DNA from: Hanleya hanleyi
Lineage: Eukaryota > Mollusca > Polyplacophora > Lepidopleurida > Hanleyidae
Assembly: GCA_036873755.1 (NCBI GenBank)
Contig: JAVTVY010037230.1
Coordinates: forward strand, 1 to 64,000
Direction: 5' to 3'
Length of the DNA stretch: 64,000 nucleotides
Made by a program: the position numbers and the translations under genes. Shown in pieces: positions 1-10,330 of this stretch. Within the stretch, counting starts at the first letter, position 1. Each line of letters begins with the position of its first letter. The notes beneath the pieces are model-generated. The model worked only from the letters and a program-made list of their open reading frames with translations. It had not been told where the DNA came from and did no database searches.

Positions 1-288
1 CTGCGTACTCAGGGTTGAAAACACAGTTATATGCAGGATTTGAGTGGTTTGAACGCAGTTTTGTGATATATTGCAGCGATAATTTAATTCTCCGAAGTTC
101 TAAAGGAAATTCATCCGCTTCCACATACAAGCTTTCTTTGGGTGATGTTCTGAACGCACCGAGGCAAAGCCTTGGTCCTTGATGGAGAATAGTATCTAGC
201 TTTGCCAAGTTTGACTTGCTTGCACCATTGTAAACAATAGAACCATAATCGAGTTTGGAACGAACAAGCGATCGTAAGAAGGTCGAGC
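1..288 (-). mobile_element. Non-LTR retrotransposon (LINE) fragment, end of reverse transcriptase region
   Basis: On the minus strand one frame reads LVRSKLDYGSIVYNG followed by a stretch containing LRLCLGAFRTSP-like and LPLELRRIKLSLQY-like motifs. These are typical of the segment after the RT domain in Jockey/CR1-type LINEs (family knowledge). The fragment runs off the left edge of the window. Upstream of about 288 the frame is broken, so this is a dead, truncated copy. Confidence 0.6.
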
Positions 289-730
289 ATCATTTACAGC
301 TCTGTTTGAGATCCCATTGTCCTCAGGTGACAGAAGTTCTTTCAGAAGACACTGAGCGTCACACTGGAGTCGATTTTTAGCAGATCTACGTACCAACAAT
401 TCCGGCGACATCGCTGGCATGAAAAATTCTTGAAGTGACTCTTGCTGACCATGCTGACAATGGTGTAGAAATTTCTAACACGTTGGCAGAATTGTAAGCT
501 GTCTGGAAGACAAGCTATACTCGATGCAATTATAGTATACTGAGGGTGTAACTGCTATGAGCTGTATGTAAAATATATAGGCCACGCAACAAATTGACAG
601 TGTGAAGTAAATCTGTATTGCAACAACACACAATGGGCTCAAATTAGAGATGTCGTTGGTCATTGCTGATCATTTCACATTATGTCTGGATGACTGAGTG
701 GCCAAAGCCGGAAGCTGTGAAGTGTAACTA
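289..730. other. Intergenic host DNA
   Basis: AT-rich sequence with only short, unconvincing reading frames. No RNA gene, repeat or promoter is recognised. Confidence 0.5.
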
Positions 731-2920
731 TACACTGTAAAAAGTGGAAACATGTTTAACGTTTCATTTTGAGATGGTAACATGTTAGATGCTTCATAAT
801 GCTACATGTTTCACCCTATTTTTCCACAAAAACATGTCTCATAGACGTAACGATGCAACTATTTGAGAGTTGTGACATGTTTCAATCGCGCTGGCGTCTC
901 ACTATAACGGTCCGAAAAGCTGTTTGAAACATCAATGCTGAAACACGTGCAACCGAGTTGCATGACGACATGTGTCACGCAAATGCGGAGTACAAAAGGG
1001 ATAGTGCTGTCTGATGCATGGAATTACATACCAGGTCGTCTTCACACACTTCGACAGAGAGCTTTAGCAATTTGCAAACAAAGATATGATTACCACTGGC
1101 TTTCAGATATTTATTTCTGGTCTTTAGCGACCCGGAAGATATATGTCGAAATTGTGGATTAATTGACTGGGCATTTTAATTGAATTATTTGCATAACAAT
1201 TTATCTCAACCAGGCCTAGGGTATTTGAGGCCTGCCCAGGCGCCATTTCACTCTACCCCTCTCCTTCCAAATATGTCTTTGCTCATTGAGATAGAGGTCT
1301 GAAACTTCTCACAACATCAGCTTAACTAAAAAGTGTGAATTTGCAAGATAGCCGCTTTGAAGACTTCACAGTTACGTCATATTCCAAATATGCATTTTTT
1401 ATCGATTTTTTTTTGTAAGATTTTGCCAGCTCAAATTTTAACTCTTTACTGGAACTCTACATGGCCGACATTTTGAATTAAGAGTATTCGCTCAAAACAT
1501 ATGGTCATATTACGGCACACCAACAAAATACATAGCAATGTTGCCAGAATAAAAGTGACACTTATGGGGCACTAATGTGAGCAGCACTGAAAGAAATAAC
1601 AACTGTGTTCTCCGTGTGATCGAAGGTACATTCAGTATTTTGAATTGTGAATGTGTAGCGCACCAGGAGATTTTTTTTGAACAGAGTCAATACGATTGCT
1701 TACGTCATTACAGCGTTGGACGGGATTCGGCCTTAGTGGCATATATAAATCAGAAGGAGACAGAATGGACATTATTTTTCATACGTATTGGAATATTGAA
1801 TAGTGTTCAGTGTCAACAATGTTTCTACTTCATCCCACAATGTGATCACTGTTGCAAAACTCGAGACGAATCCAGCCCTCTAGCCCTGATTTTAATAATC
1901 ATCTGCGATCCGCATTCCATACCCCAAAATGGAATGAAATTACAGCCACCCGGAAACAGAAATAGTTAATCGCGAGTAGCATGTCAGGAAAAATAACAAA
2001 GGCAGTATCATTCAGCAATTCCATATTTGTAGGCCTAAGTAATACAGTACCGATGTTTAGAAATGTTTCCAGTGTGCCGGATTAGACATGGAATACAATA
2101 TGGGATAATACTTTATCACAGATCAGACAATGTCGTGTCAACGGACCAATATGGCAAGTTGAGACTTGAGTAAATTATCTTTAACTTTTAAGTGTGAATC
2201 AGTGATATAAATGAATCAAACCTTGAGCACATTATTGTTATATGAACAATTTTCACTCTATGGTAACGGGTTCACATCAGGGATTCTGATGTACCAATCA
2301 TGCATCTGTTTGAAATCATTATTAGGTTTGAGTTAACCTGAGGAGCAGTCTGTTTTATGTGTTTCTGTATATGGTTATTGCTTGTTCATACAATACATGT
2401 TCCTGAGTTTGATTTCCAACGAATATAAGAGAATAAAACTTGATGTATGTTGATTTTTGATGAATGTTTTCGTTTCAGTACCGGTATCATGCACATGCCA
2501 GTCTGACAGTCTCCTGAAACACGTAATGGGATGTAGACTGTTTTGAAACACTTCCAAGCTTGAGACATGTACAGATCCGTTTCACTTGTGACATGTCTCA
2601 AAAGTTGGGACAAAGTCATGTTTGGGCTTAGACGTTTCATTTTGAAACATGTAGTCGGCTCTAACATGTTTCAGCTTGAGACATGTGTGCACAACACATT
2701 TCAAAATGTAGAACGTTACATGTTTCAAACGAACACGTGCTTATTGAAGACATGTCTCATATTGAGACATCATTAACTCATGTGAAAAGGACACGTGTTT
2801 CAATTTGAAACATGAAGCCGTTTTAATATGAAACATACACGTACTCACATGTCCCAAAAGTTGGGACAAAATCATGTTTCATTTTGAGACGTTAAACATG
2901 TCACCAATTTTTACAGTGTA
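731..2920. mobile_element. Non-autonomous DNA transposon with CACTGTAAAAA ends and TA duplication
   Basis: The left end reads TACACTGTAAAAA then tggaaacatgtttaacg. The right end is its reverse complement (ttaaacatgtcaccaatttttacagtgta). TA flanks both ends, as expected for a Tc1/mariner-type insertion. The inside is full of variants of the palindromic word GAAACATGTTTC and of a fragment around AAAAGTTGGGACAAA, seen at about 2590-2620 and again at about 2855-2880. No transposase frame is visible. Short frames inside (935-1162, 1577-1969, 2567-2776) are not credible genes. Confidence 0.6.
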
Positions 2921-5070
2921 GGATAGGCTACTACTTTTTGGGATGTGAAATTCAACAAGCACACACAGTCAGTGTATTCAAACACACACCAAGATGAGAA
3001 CTCACTCGAGAAAGTAACACTTGATTGGTGAATTACATTATGGGGATTCCTGTTTGCTATTTTTTCATTCTTGTTGAAGTCCTAATTCCCAGAAGAACGA
3101 CACCATGATAGAAAAATATCAGTCCTAAATTACGCCCCCTGTTGCATTTATGTTACCCACCTACCTCCCCATATCCACTAGTTAGTGAGTCAGATTCTGG
3201 TGCAGTTTTTCATGAAGAATCAACCATTCAAATCGATAATAAGATGCCCCCTGTGTACCGAAGACACATTCATCATCATATCAGTTTCGTGACACATTCC
3301 AAAATTGAAGCTAAAATGTATAATTTGAAAAGCTTTGCAACGAATAAAGTCCAAGCCAGAGGTATGACAAGTGGAATCATGCCTAAAGAATGACAGATGC
3401 TGGTTAATTCAACCCATAACTTGCAGCGATCTTGGCTGTTCAGCAGCCATCTTTGTTTCCAATCCATCATGGGTACTTTGCTAGCACTCTCTCTTACCGA
3501 CTTTTACAAACTTGATAGCCTCAGACATCAGCACTTGGCATAGAATCCATACTATTGATCACGCCAGATAAAAACGGCAGCCATCAATCCAAGATGGTCG
3601 CCATATTAATAGATGAAGAAACTACCAATGGATTTCTTACATCTCGATAGCTCGTATAAACAACAAAATAAACACTAGACCCTACAATGTGAAAAAACAT
3701 TCTATACTACGACAATGGTGCAAATTAGTGTCGTAACATTTTGGCTGCAGATTTCTTTTGACAAATTACCCAAGCTCAGTTGAATTAAAAAAAAAATCAC
3801 TCAAGTTCAGTAAGCAGGTCACTCAAGACAAGGTGAAGAATTTTATCGTTGTATAGAAGTGGAAAGTGAATTGTTTCACTCAAGACTTTAGTAAAGTTGC
3901 ACTCGAGTATTTTTGAGTATCGCAAACTATTCTATACAATATAGTAGACCAGCCAACGGCTCGAAAAACTGTTTTGACGGCATTACATGTTAACAATTGG
4001 CATACATGTTTAATCTTCCCTACATCCTTACTTCTGAACTTCAAGGTCATTATCAATGTCATAATAGTCACCTGGGATAAATTAATTGAAATTTACTAAT
4101 TTTGTTGTTGTTACACCTGGACGCGAAAGATATTGAAAGCTGAAACATTTTTACCTCATTATGGACCTATTTGCAGATTTGCAGAGCAGATTCTAAATGG
4201 TGGTCATTATAAATCTGCGTTTTTCACGATTTTCTCGATATGTGTCAATCCAGTCCAATACCTAACACAAGGCTATTCTATGGATAACAACTTCTTTATT
4301 GCTGTGGAGCTGACGTTTCGTTGGAGATACTTCCAACTTTTTCAAAGCTAATGAGATAATAAGATGCCCAATACCTTCTGCTCATTTTCAAAGCATCTTG
4401 AGCGAATTCAAAATGGCGGCTAAAATTTTCTTGGAAATGATTACATTTTATGACTTGTCACATTAACCTAACCTAATTGTAATGATGCCACTGTGACATA
4501 ATTAAAGCGAGCTTTTGGATAGGCTTTGACTGGAATATTGTGTATCAATATTTAGTTTTTCAGCCACGGTTGCCGAGCAGGTTGACTGCTTGCCCTGGTA
4601 AACTCATACGCTATCGCCGAGTCGAGAGCAGATTTAGTCTGCAAATCGTCTGGATAGTTACCAACGGTGAAGGAGATTTTCTTGATCTACATCAAACGAA
4701 CCAAGGTAAATATCTAGCTCGGAGCCCGGGCCAAGGCCATCAAGCCAACCGCAGTAGACGACATTATATTTACACCTATCTTTCCGGAGCGAGGCTTGGT
4801 GTGAAATGCATTGTGATAGGCTGATTCGTTTCATATTATCTGACAAGAAAGTACAAATTTTCCATATATATTACAAATGTACACCTAAGTTTATTATGAT
4901 TGTGTCGATTACAGCCTCGGTTATGGCGCCGTATATCCGCTAAATATTGCTATGCACAGCGGAATCTAATGCCGGAGAATCCAAACCTTACATATTTCAC
5001 TCTTACTTGAATAATTTCAATCTATCAGGCCCAAATGCATGTGCATCACAGTGGATCACAGTGTCATGAT
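2921..5070. other. Intergenic host DNA left of element 1
   Basis: No convincing gene. Reading frames are short and lack coding character. The sequence is AT-rich with scattered low-complexity runs. Confidence 0.5.
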
Positions 5071-5076
5071 TATGGC
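5071..5076. repeat. Target site duplication of element 1, left copy (TATGGC)
   Basis: TATGGC lies directly outside the left terminus and is repeated exactly at 25190-25195. Six-bp duplications are the rule for Polinton integration by retroviral-type integrases. Confidence 0.9.
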
Positions 5077-5116
5077 AGTAGTATATATAGAGCAAATTGA
5101 CGAATTAGCGCCTCAC

Positions 5117-5128
5117 TGCGCATGCGCA
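5117..5128. promoter_or_regulatory. NRF1-type palindrome TGCGCATGCGCA
   Basis: Exact match to the consensus of the animal factor NRF1. It is repeated at 25138-25149 in the right terminal repeat, and the core GCGCATGCGC recurs in the internal repeat blocks at 7.0-8.0 kb and 29.3-31.9 kb. Confidence 0.6.
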
Positions 5129-5138
5129 GACCTGGGTG

Positions 5139-5146
5139 TGACGTCA
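5139..5146. promoter_or_regulatory. CRE palindrome TGACGTCA
   Basis: Full CREB/ATF palindrome just inside the left terminus, mirrored at 25120-25127. Binding is inferred from motif identity only. Confidence 0.55.
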
Positions 5147-5191
5147 GAAATGGGGCGTTGCGCATGCGTGAGTGAGGGGGCGTGTCCTAAT

Positions 5192-5377
5192 GTGAGTGGG
5201 GTGGGTTCAAAATGGCGGCCGTTTATTTGACCCACACAACACCAATCCGTCAACCGATTGGTGTTGTGTGTGTCAAATAATTGGCCGCCATTTTGAACCC
5301 ACCCCACTCACTCCGGTGCACTGATTGGTGTTGTGTGTGTAAAATAAGGGCCGCCATTTTGAACCCACCCCACTCAC
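5192..5377. promoter_or_regulatory. Three copies of a YY1/KLF-like module in the left terminal repeat
   Basis: The module reads GTGAGTGGGGTGGGTTCAAA followed by ATGGCGGCC. Copies lie at 5192-5220 (forward), 5283-5311 and 5349-5377 (reverse). AAAATGGCGGC fits the YY1 consensus and GGGGTGGG a KLF/Sp box. The same module occurs five times in the right terminal repeat and, diverged, twice between the two RING genes. It therefore precedes four element promoters. Confidence 0.6.
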
Positions 5378-5384
5378 CGGGGTC

Positions 5385-5392
5385 TATAAAAG
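5385..5392 (+). promoter_or_regulatory. TATA box of the CARD/PC4-like gene
   Basis: TATAAAAG, 165 nt before the first ATG of the leftmost gene. The next 28 nt are shared with the polymerase promoter at the other end. Confidence 0.75.
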
Positions 5393-5557
5393 CAGTCGAT
5401 TTTTAGGGAAAGGGTGTATTCAATTGCACTACTTTGTGGAGCACTCTGACTTACCTGACCTGACCAGCCAGCCTGCCTGTTTCACCTCTAGTCTGCTTCA
5501 TCTCTAGCCAGCCAGCCAGTCAGCCAGCCAGTCATCCAGTCAGCTTGCCTGTTTTGT

Positions 5558-6736
5558 ATGAGCTGTGAACCTTTTACTTTTTTCACTTTTACCGGTGTCC
5601 ATTCACCCTACTTTTACACCGTAGCAGTTGCTCATCAGCCTGAGCCCCTAGTCATGGAGTCAGCCCAGCTAGCGAAGTTACGAAAGTACGGTGTTCGTCT
5701 CATTGATGAAATACAGCGTGTGGGTGAACTATGTGATTTCCTTATGCAGGAACACATACTCATGAAAGAGCATGTGGAAAATATCATGGCGGAGAAAACT
5801 CCTTCAGCACAAAACAGAGCTCTCATGGACTTTCTACTGCTCCATGGCCCCTATGGATGTCTACTCTTGGTGGAGGGGCTGAAGATCACGGGAAATGCCG
5901 AACTAGCAGAGCTACTTGAAGCCGACGACGACGTTATACAAGATGATGATGATATCTTAGTGGTGGACGAAGAGCGTAGAGCTAGCAAACGTACTAGCCC
6001 AGAGAGTACTACACCTGCTAAACGGGCTGGACGTCCCAAACGCCCCCGTCTAACCCCGTTAGTAATATCTGACCAGTCAGTAGTACTCCAGCAAGTGCCT
6101 GTGAAACAAGAACTTCCTCTGTCTGTCCAGGAGATCAACAATCTGATCGACGCGGCTCACCAGGCAGCTCACAAGGACATTTGGGAGCTCACACCCTATT
6201 TAACGGTCAGTGTCAAAGACGAAGAAGTGCATTTTAATGCAGCGGGCTTTAACGACAGACCTGGTAAGCATATTGCCATGAACTTGGACACCTGGCAACA
6301 ACTGGAGGCCCTTGATTACGCCATCGATGCGGTTATTCGTGACCAGGGGAATGACGAAGCGAAATTCCCTGTGGGTGACGACATCTATGTGAGCTGTGCT
6401 TATTTCAATGACCAGCTCCTCGTGCATATTCGAAAATGGAGAAAGCGTTTAGATACGCAAGAGCTGGTGGCTTGTCCTCAAGGAGTCACATTGAAATTAA
6501 CGGCCTGGCGGAAGTTGCAGAGTCTAGCCAGTACAATTCGTCAAACTCTGACCTACCAGGTGTCGCACTATATATATGAGAAGTACATCGAGACAGTCCT
6601 GCAGCTCATCAGACCTCACATGAACACTCTGGTAGCCTCATACGCGACCCTCACTGAAGCACTACAGGCTGTGACGGAGGCGCAAATTGCCACGGCAGTG
6701 GTAGCGGCTTGTCCTTCCAAAATCCCACGTGAATAG
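5558..6736 (+). CDS. CARD-domain protein with PC4-like repeats
   Basis: Accessory protein of element 1, 392 aa. Residues about 33-120 form a convincing CARD (death-fold recruitment domain). It starts at LRKYGVRLIDEI, passes LCDFLMQEHILMKEHVENI and ends in LLLVEGLKITGNAELAELL, matching the spacing of the six CARD helices. An acidic stretch follows, then a basic nuclear-localisation or AT-hook-like segment (KRAGRPKRPR). Two repeats of about 55 aa come next. The second (FPVGDDIYVSCAYFNDQLLV, then IRKW, then LTAWRKLQ) matches the beta-sheet plus helix layout of the PC4 single-strand DNA-binding coactivator domain. The first ATG follows the TATA leader; an ATG at 5654 with better context would start exactly at the CARD. 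CARD proteins assemble caspase and inflammasome complexes, so a host-death or innate-immunity decoy is the likely role, linked to a nucleic-acid-binding module. No family member of this architecture is known to me. Confidence 0.82.
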   Translation: MSCEPFTFFTFTGVHSPYFYTVAVAHQPEPLVMESAQLAKLRKYGVRLIDEIQRVGELCDFLMQEHILMKEHVENIMAEKTPSAQNRALMDFLLLHGPYGCLLLVEGLKITGNAELAELLEADDDVIQDDDDILVVDEERRASKRTSPESTTPAKRAGRPKRPRLTPLVISDQSVVLQQVPVKQELPLSVQEINNLIDAAHQAAHKDIWELTPYLTVSVKDEEVHFNAAGFNDRPGKHIAMNLDTWQQLEALDYAIDAVIRDQGNDEAKFPVGDDIYVSCAYFNDQLLVHIRKWRKRLDTQELVACPQGVTLKLTAWRKLQSLASTIRQTLTYQVSHYIYEKYIETVLQLIRPHMNTLVASYATLTEALQAVTEAQIATAVVAACPSKIPRE

Positions 6737-7010
6737 ATTGTGACGTACATCTATGTGCACCAAGGACGGAAAGAGGATGATGAATTCAAACAAGTCTTGT
6801 TGACGAACTATTGAGAACAAGGAAAACATGTATTGATCTGGAGAGATTGTATTACAAAAATTCAGAGTTTTTTCACTGTTAATTGTATTAAAAAAATTCA
6901 ATACTTACATATACTTGTATTAAATTCAATTGTGAATACGTTCATTGTGTGTTAATAAAAAAATAGTAATTAAAAAAATGCTTAGTGTTCATTTTTTTCC
7001 TTTTTTTAAT
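6737..7010 (+). other. 3' region of the CARD/PC4-like gene with poly(A) signal
   Basis: AT-rich sequence with AATAAA at 6954-6959, about 220 nt past the stop. No stem-loop of the kind seen after the RING genes is found here. Confidence 0.5.
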
Positions 7011-7019
7011 AGTCAAATA

Positions 7020-7995
7020 GCTCCAAAAACGTCTATTTCCATTCTTGCGCATGCGCAGAATGCTGATAGTTCAACCCACACCAGTCCATCAGATGGCCCT
7101 TCATCTCACCTTCACATTGATACCTCACTCGGCTCCATCGGGCCACTAGGGGCTCTCCTAGCTCCAAAAAGGCTATTTTGCAGATAAATATCAACATCTG
7201 GTGTACGAAGATTTTTTTTATTTTAGAGGTAGTGGGTCGAGTGAGGTATCAAATGGAAGCTGACGTGAAATGCTTCACATTGATACCTCACTCGACCCGA
7301 TTGGACCACTAGGGGCTGCCCTAACTCCAAAAAAGGCTATTTTGAAGATTGCGCATGCGCAGAATGCTTATAGTTCAACCTACACCAGTTCATCAGATGC
7401 TCCTTCACGATACCTTCAATTTGATACCTCACTCGACCCGATTGGTCCATTAGGGACGCCTCTAACTCCAAAAAAGCTATTTTTGAAGATTGATATTTTT
7501 GATATCATCTTCGCGCATGCGCACAATTACCCTAATTCAAGCCCATACCCAGTCTATCAGATGCTCCTTCACGTCACCTTCAATTTAATACCTCACTCGA
7601 CCCGATTGGTCCATTAGGGACGCCTCTAACCCCAAAAAATCTATTTTCATAGCCTTTGGCCTTCGCGCATGCGCAGAAAATTCAAAATAGCCTTTTTTGG
7701 AGTTAGGGCAGCCCCTAGTGGTCCAATCGGGTCGAGTGAGGTATCAATGTGAAGCATTTCACGTCAGCTTCCATTTGATACCTCACTCGACCCCCGCCCC
7801 TATAATCAACTTATTTAACCAATTAACAACGGTAACGAGCCCCTGTGGTCATGACCAACTCAAACTGATAGATTTTGCACCAATAACCTTTTTGGCGTTA
7901 GAGGCGTCCCTAATGGTCCAATCGGGTCGAGTGAGGTATCAATGTGAATCATTTCACGTCAGCTTCAATATGATACCTCACTCGACCCGCTATCT
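7020..7995. repeat. Hairpin-forming repeat block (GGTCGAGTGAGGTATC family)
   Basis: Diverged units of roughly 150 bp carry a GCGCATGCGC core, a TCCAAAAAGGCTATTTT-like stretch and the phrase CCTCACTCGACCCGATTGG. Units occur in both orientations, so inverted pairs form long hairpins, for example 7233-7298, about 7732-7796 and about 7924-7988, each with a GTCGAGTGAGGTATC stem. The same family lies at 29.3-31.9 kb next to element 2. Reading frames in this block (6945-7187, 7270-7617, 7697-8173) are translated repeat, not genes. Confidence 0.75.
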
Positions 7996-8152
7996 CAAAA
8001 ATAAAATTTTGTTGACCTTGTGTACGAAGATTTTTTTTTTTGAAAAAAAATTTTTTTTTGAAAAATTTTTTTTGGGGGAAAAAGGATGCTGGGGAGCTGG
8101 TGTTAGTTGGGTGTGCTTAGGAAAGAAGTATCCACTTCCGGAAAGATGGGTT
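7996..8152. other. Low-complexity spacer with T/A runs
   Basis: Long T and A runs at 8030-8080 followed by G-rich sequence. Nothing coding. Its right end lies just beyond the RING gene 1 stem-loop. Confidence 0.4.
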
Positions 8153-8168
8153 GGCCCTCAAAAGGGCC
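8153..8168 (-). terminator. Histone-type 3' stem-loop after RING gene 1
   Basis: On the minus strand, 24 nt past the stop codon, GGCCCT-TTTG-AGGGCC forms a perfect 6-bp stem with a 4-nt loop and is followed by AACCCA. Replication-dependent histone mRNAs end in a 6-bp stem with a UUUC-type loop and ACCCA. A purine-containing box, CCGGAAGTGGA, follows at the position of the U7-binding downstream element. A generic viral hairpin terminator is the alternative. Confidence 0.6.
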
Positions 8169-8191
8169 GTTGATAGTGTGATATGACACAC

Positions 8192-8789
8192 TTAGGCGCG
8201 GTATATTCGCTTCACGCCTCCCACATGTTTTCTGCATATCGGGCATTTTATTTTCAAATGGGACTCGCCGGCATCAACGCAACGACACATCGCACCTTCA
8301 CACGTCAGGGTTACCCAGCAATCCTTACATAGGCAAAGATGTCCACAGGGTAACACGGCGTACCAACTTTCCTCCTCCGTACAGATACTGCATCGTGTTT
8401 TTTTCTCTTCGACACGGCGTTCTTTCTTGAGTATGGTAATTTGCGCCTCCATTCCTTGCATCGTCGTATCCATCCCAGACATCCCCCTCCGTCACATCAC
8501 TGTCGTTTTCTTCCATTCTGTGTATGTCTTGGTCCTGTTGTTCACTCAGCCTTCGGATCCGGCTACTTTCTTCTGTTCTTACATCTTCCCGCAATTGTTC
8601 TGCAAGTTCTTCGCTACTCCTGATTAACGTGGCTTCGTCTTCAATCACTTGCTGACAACTGGAGATGATCGTCAAGCCCCCTCCATCTGCTTCATGGCCA
8701 ACGATCTCTCTGTGTTCTTCTGTATTAGCAATTCTTGGATCTCGAGTCGGATGATGTGTAAACAGAGCACGTCGTCTTCGAAAACTCAT
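8192..8789 (-). pseudogene. RING-finger protein gene 1 (one-base frameshift)
   Basis: The N-terminal part starts at 8789 (MSFRRRRALF) and is charged and coiled-coil-like up to about 8488. The C-terminal part (from 8482) is a C3HC4 RING: CSIC, CGHLCLCKDC and CPIC with flanking cysteines. The two halves sit in different frames that meet at a run of five C (plus strand 8483-8487), where one base too many explains the shift. Two overlapping genes are possible, but the RING frame has a stop just upstream of its first ATG and no promoter of its own. RING proteins with this arrangement usually act as E3 ubiquitin ligases, and viral ones often target host antiviral or apoptotic factors. The gene diverges from RING gene 2 and shares its 3' stem-loop type. 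Confidence 0.7.
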
Positions 8790-8826
8790 GATGGTGTATT
8801 GGTGAATCAATATCAAAATTATACGC

Positions 8827-8834
8827 TATTTATA
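8827..8834 (-). promoter_or_regulatory. TATA box of RING gene 1
   Basis: TATAAATA on the minus strand, about 38 nt before the ATG at 8789. The same octamer serves RING gene 2 and one PC4-like gene. Confidence 0.75.
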
Positions 8835-8879
8835 GTCTAGTGCGAAGGTGAGTACAAAATGGTCGTGATCCACAGGCCT

Positions 8880-9008
8880 CCATTTTTAACCCACCCCACT
8901 CACCGGCGTCACTCAGTGCAAGATATAGGCTGACCCACTGTATAGTGATTGGGAGTACAAAATGACGGCCAATCCACACACCGCCATTTTGAACCCGCCC
9001 CACTCACC
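8880..9008. promoter_or_regulatory. Terminal-repeat module reused between the RING genes
   Basis: Two diverged copies of the CCGCCATTTTGAACCCACCC-type module (8880-8903 and 8981-9008) stand in the divergent promoter. They are the same element found three and five times in the terminal repeats, which points to one factor set controlling early and accessory genes. Confidence 0.55.
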
Positions 9009-9457
9009 CGTGTCAATCAGTGCAAGAATCCCACTGTGCTGTGTACCCCTTGTCCCAAAGCATTAAAATTTCTTATTATTTTTTCGATAAAACCCGTCAC
9101 AATTTTCATGGAACTATTAGACGACTGTCACGCAGAGTCTACACGTTTTTTTAGTCAGGAAAATCAATTTATTTCTAATATACCTGGTGTTTCAGACTCC
9201 CGTACACGATTTTTATGGGTTTAAAATCAATAAAAATTAATAAAATAGCGGTAGTGTGTAGCGTTAGACGGTTAAAATTTTTAAAGACAATACATTGAAT
9301 TGCCTGAGTCCAATTTGCCATAAAAATATAGGTGCGTTGATAGTTATTGAAAAATGACAGTCGTTTTTAAAATGGGGAAGAAACACAAATATTGGCAGTG
9401 TCGTAAAAATATATCACACAGCTAGAGTGTTCTCGCTGACGTCCGTGTGAATTACAC
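9009..9457. other. Spacer between the divergent RING promoters
   Basis: AT-rich, without a credible reading frame. A GACGTCC half-site is present at about 9440. Confidence 0.4.
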
Positions 9458-9465
9458 TATAAATA
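9458..9465 (+). promoter_or_regulatory. TATA box of RING gene 2
   Basis: TATAAATA, 37 nt before the ATG at 9503, matching the layout of RING gene 1 in mirror image. Confidence 0.75.
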
Positions 9466-9502
9466 GCGCTGTATTTTTTTAATTATTCACCAGTACCCAG
9501 TC

Positions 9503-10288
9503 ATGCAGTCACTACCGCTCACTGAAATCAAGGATATTGACGACTTCATCACCCATGATGAAAATCAACTCTACGGGAATATCATAAGTTTGGAAGATCA
9601 TGACCAACCCTGGATAACTGATATCATGGCAGAATTATTTCCTCCTTCACCTGGGAACCCGCCTGCTTCAACTTCAACCCTACCGGATGTTTTTCCAGCC
9701 GTCGACCCCTGTTTTGACAAGATACACGCCGAGTTTGAATACACCGAGTTAGAAAAGATGTTGAAATCACCCCCAGCTCAAGACGAACCGGTACAAGAGG
9801 CGCCCCCCGAAACAGAGATCCAGGCTACAGAAGAACAAAGACCCGATGCCAAGGCAACAGAGAACAGAGGAGAACATTTCACCCAGAAGAAGAAGAAGCG
9901 AGTACAGAAAAAAAGAAAAGATGTCCGGCTACGCAAGAGGGAAGACAAAACAGATACAAGGGGCAATAGAGAGAGGAGACCTCCCCCCCTTCAAAAAATG
10001 CACGATCAGGTGTATTATGTTTGGCCGATCACCACTTCAACATTGGGCTGTAACACAGAACGGCAAAGCCAATTATATCTACCCTGTGTAGAATGTTCGA
10101 ACCAATTTGCCCGGTTTGCCATAGCCCCTTGCGGTCATTTGGCATTGTGTTTAGTCTGCATCCATCGTCGGGCCCAGATACCTACCTGTGCAGAAGCCAA
10201 TCATCCCCAACCGTGTGAACTATTACCGCTTACCTGTACCGTATGCGCTGAGAGAAGGCAACGACTGCAGATGCCCTCAACGATGTAA
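9503..10288 (+). CDS. RING-finger protein gene 2
   Basis: A 261-aa protein in three parts. Residues 1-110 are acidic and proline-containing, like an activation or docking region. About 130-160 is a strongly basic stretch (KKKKRVQKKRKDVRLRKRED), a likely nuclear signal. About 193-255 is a cysteine-rich RING-like domain with CVEC, CGHLALCLVC and a final CTVC. Cysteine spacing resembles RING gene 1, so the two may be ancient duplicates. An E3 ligase or zinc-dependent scaffold role is likely. The start follows a TATA box at ordinary distance and the frame is intact. The 3' end carries the most canonical of the three stem-loops. Confidence 0.75.
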   Translation: MQSLPLTEIKDIDDFITHDENQLYGNIISLEDHDQPWITDIMAELFPPSPGNPPASTSTLPDVFPAVDPCFDKIHAEFEYTELEKMLKSPPAQDEPVQEAPPETEIQATEEQRPDAKATENRGEHFTQKKKKRVQKKRKDVRLRKREDKTDTRGNRERRPPPLQKMHDQVYYVWPITTSTLGCNTERQSQLYLPCVECSNQFARFAIAPCGHLALCLVCIHRRAQIPTCAEANHPQPCELLPLTCTVCAERRQRLQMPSTM

Positions 10289-10316
10289 TTTATTACATAG
10301 CAAAAGAAAAAAAAAA

Positions 10317-10330
10317 GTCCTTTTCAGGAC
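10317..10330 (+). terminator. Histone-type 3' stem-loop after RING gene 2
   Basis: GTCCT-TTTC-AGGAC starts 29 nt after the stop. It has the canonical UUUC loop and an A-rich 5' flank. CCGAAAGAGAAC at about 10342-10353 resembles the purine-rich histone downstream element read by U7 snRNA. Confidence 0.6.

Larger units (their letters stand above)
5077..5420 (+). repeat. Left terminal inverted repeat of element 1
   Basis: It matches the reverse complement of 24734-25189 almost base for base. The right copy holds about 112 extra bases, one more pair of the internal TGAGTGGGGTGGG module. The repeat ends inside the transcribed leader after the TATA box, so both ends carry the same inward-facing promoter. 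Confidence 0.9.
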
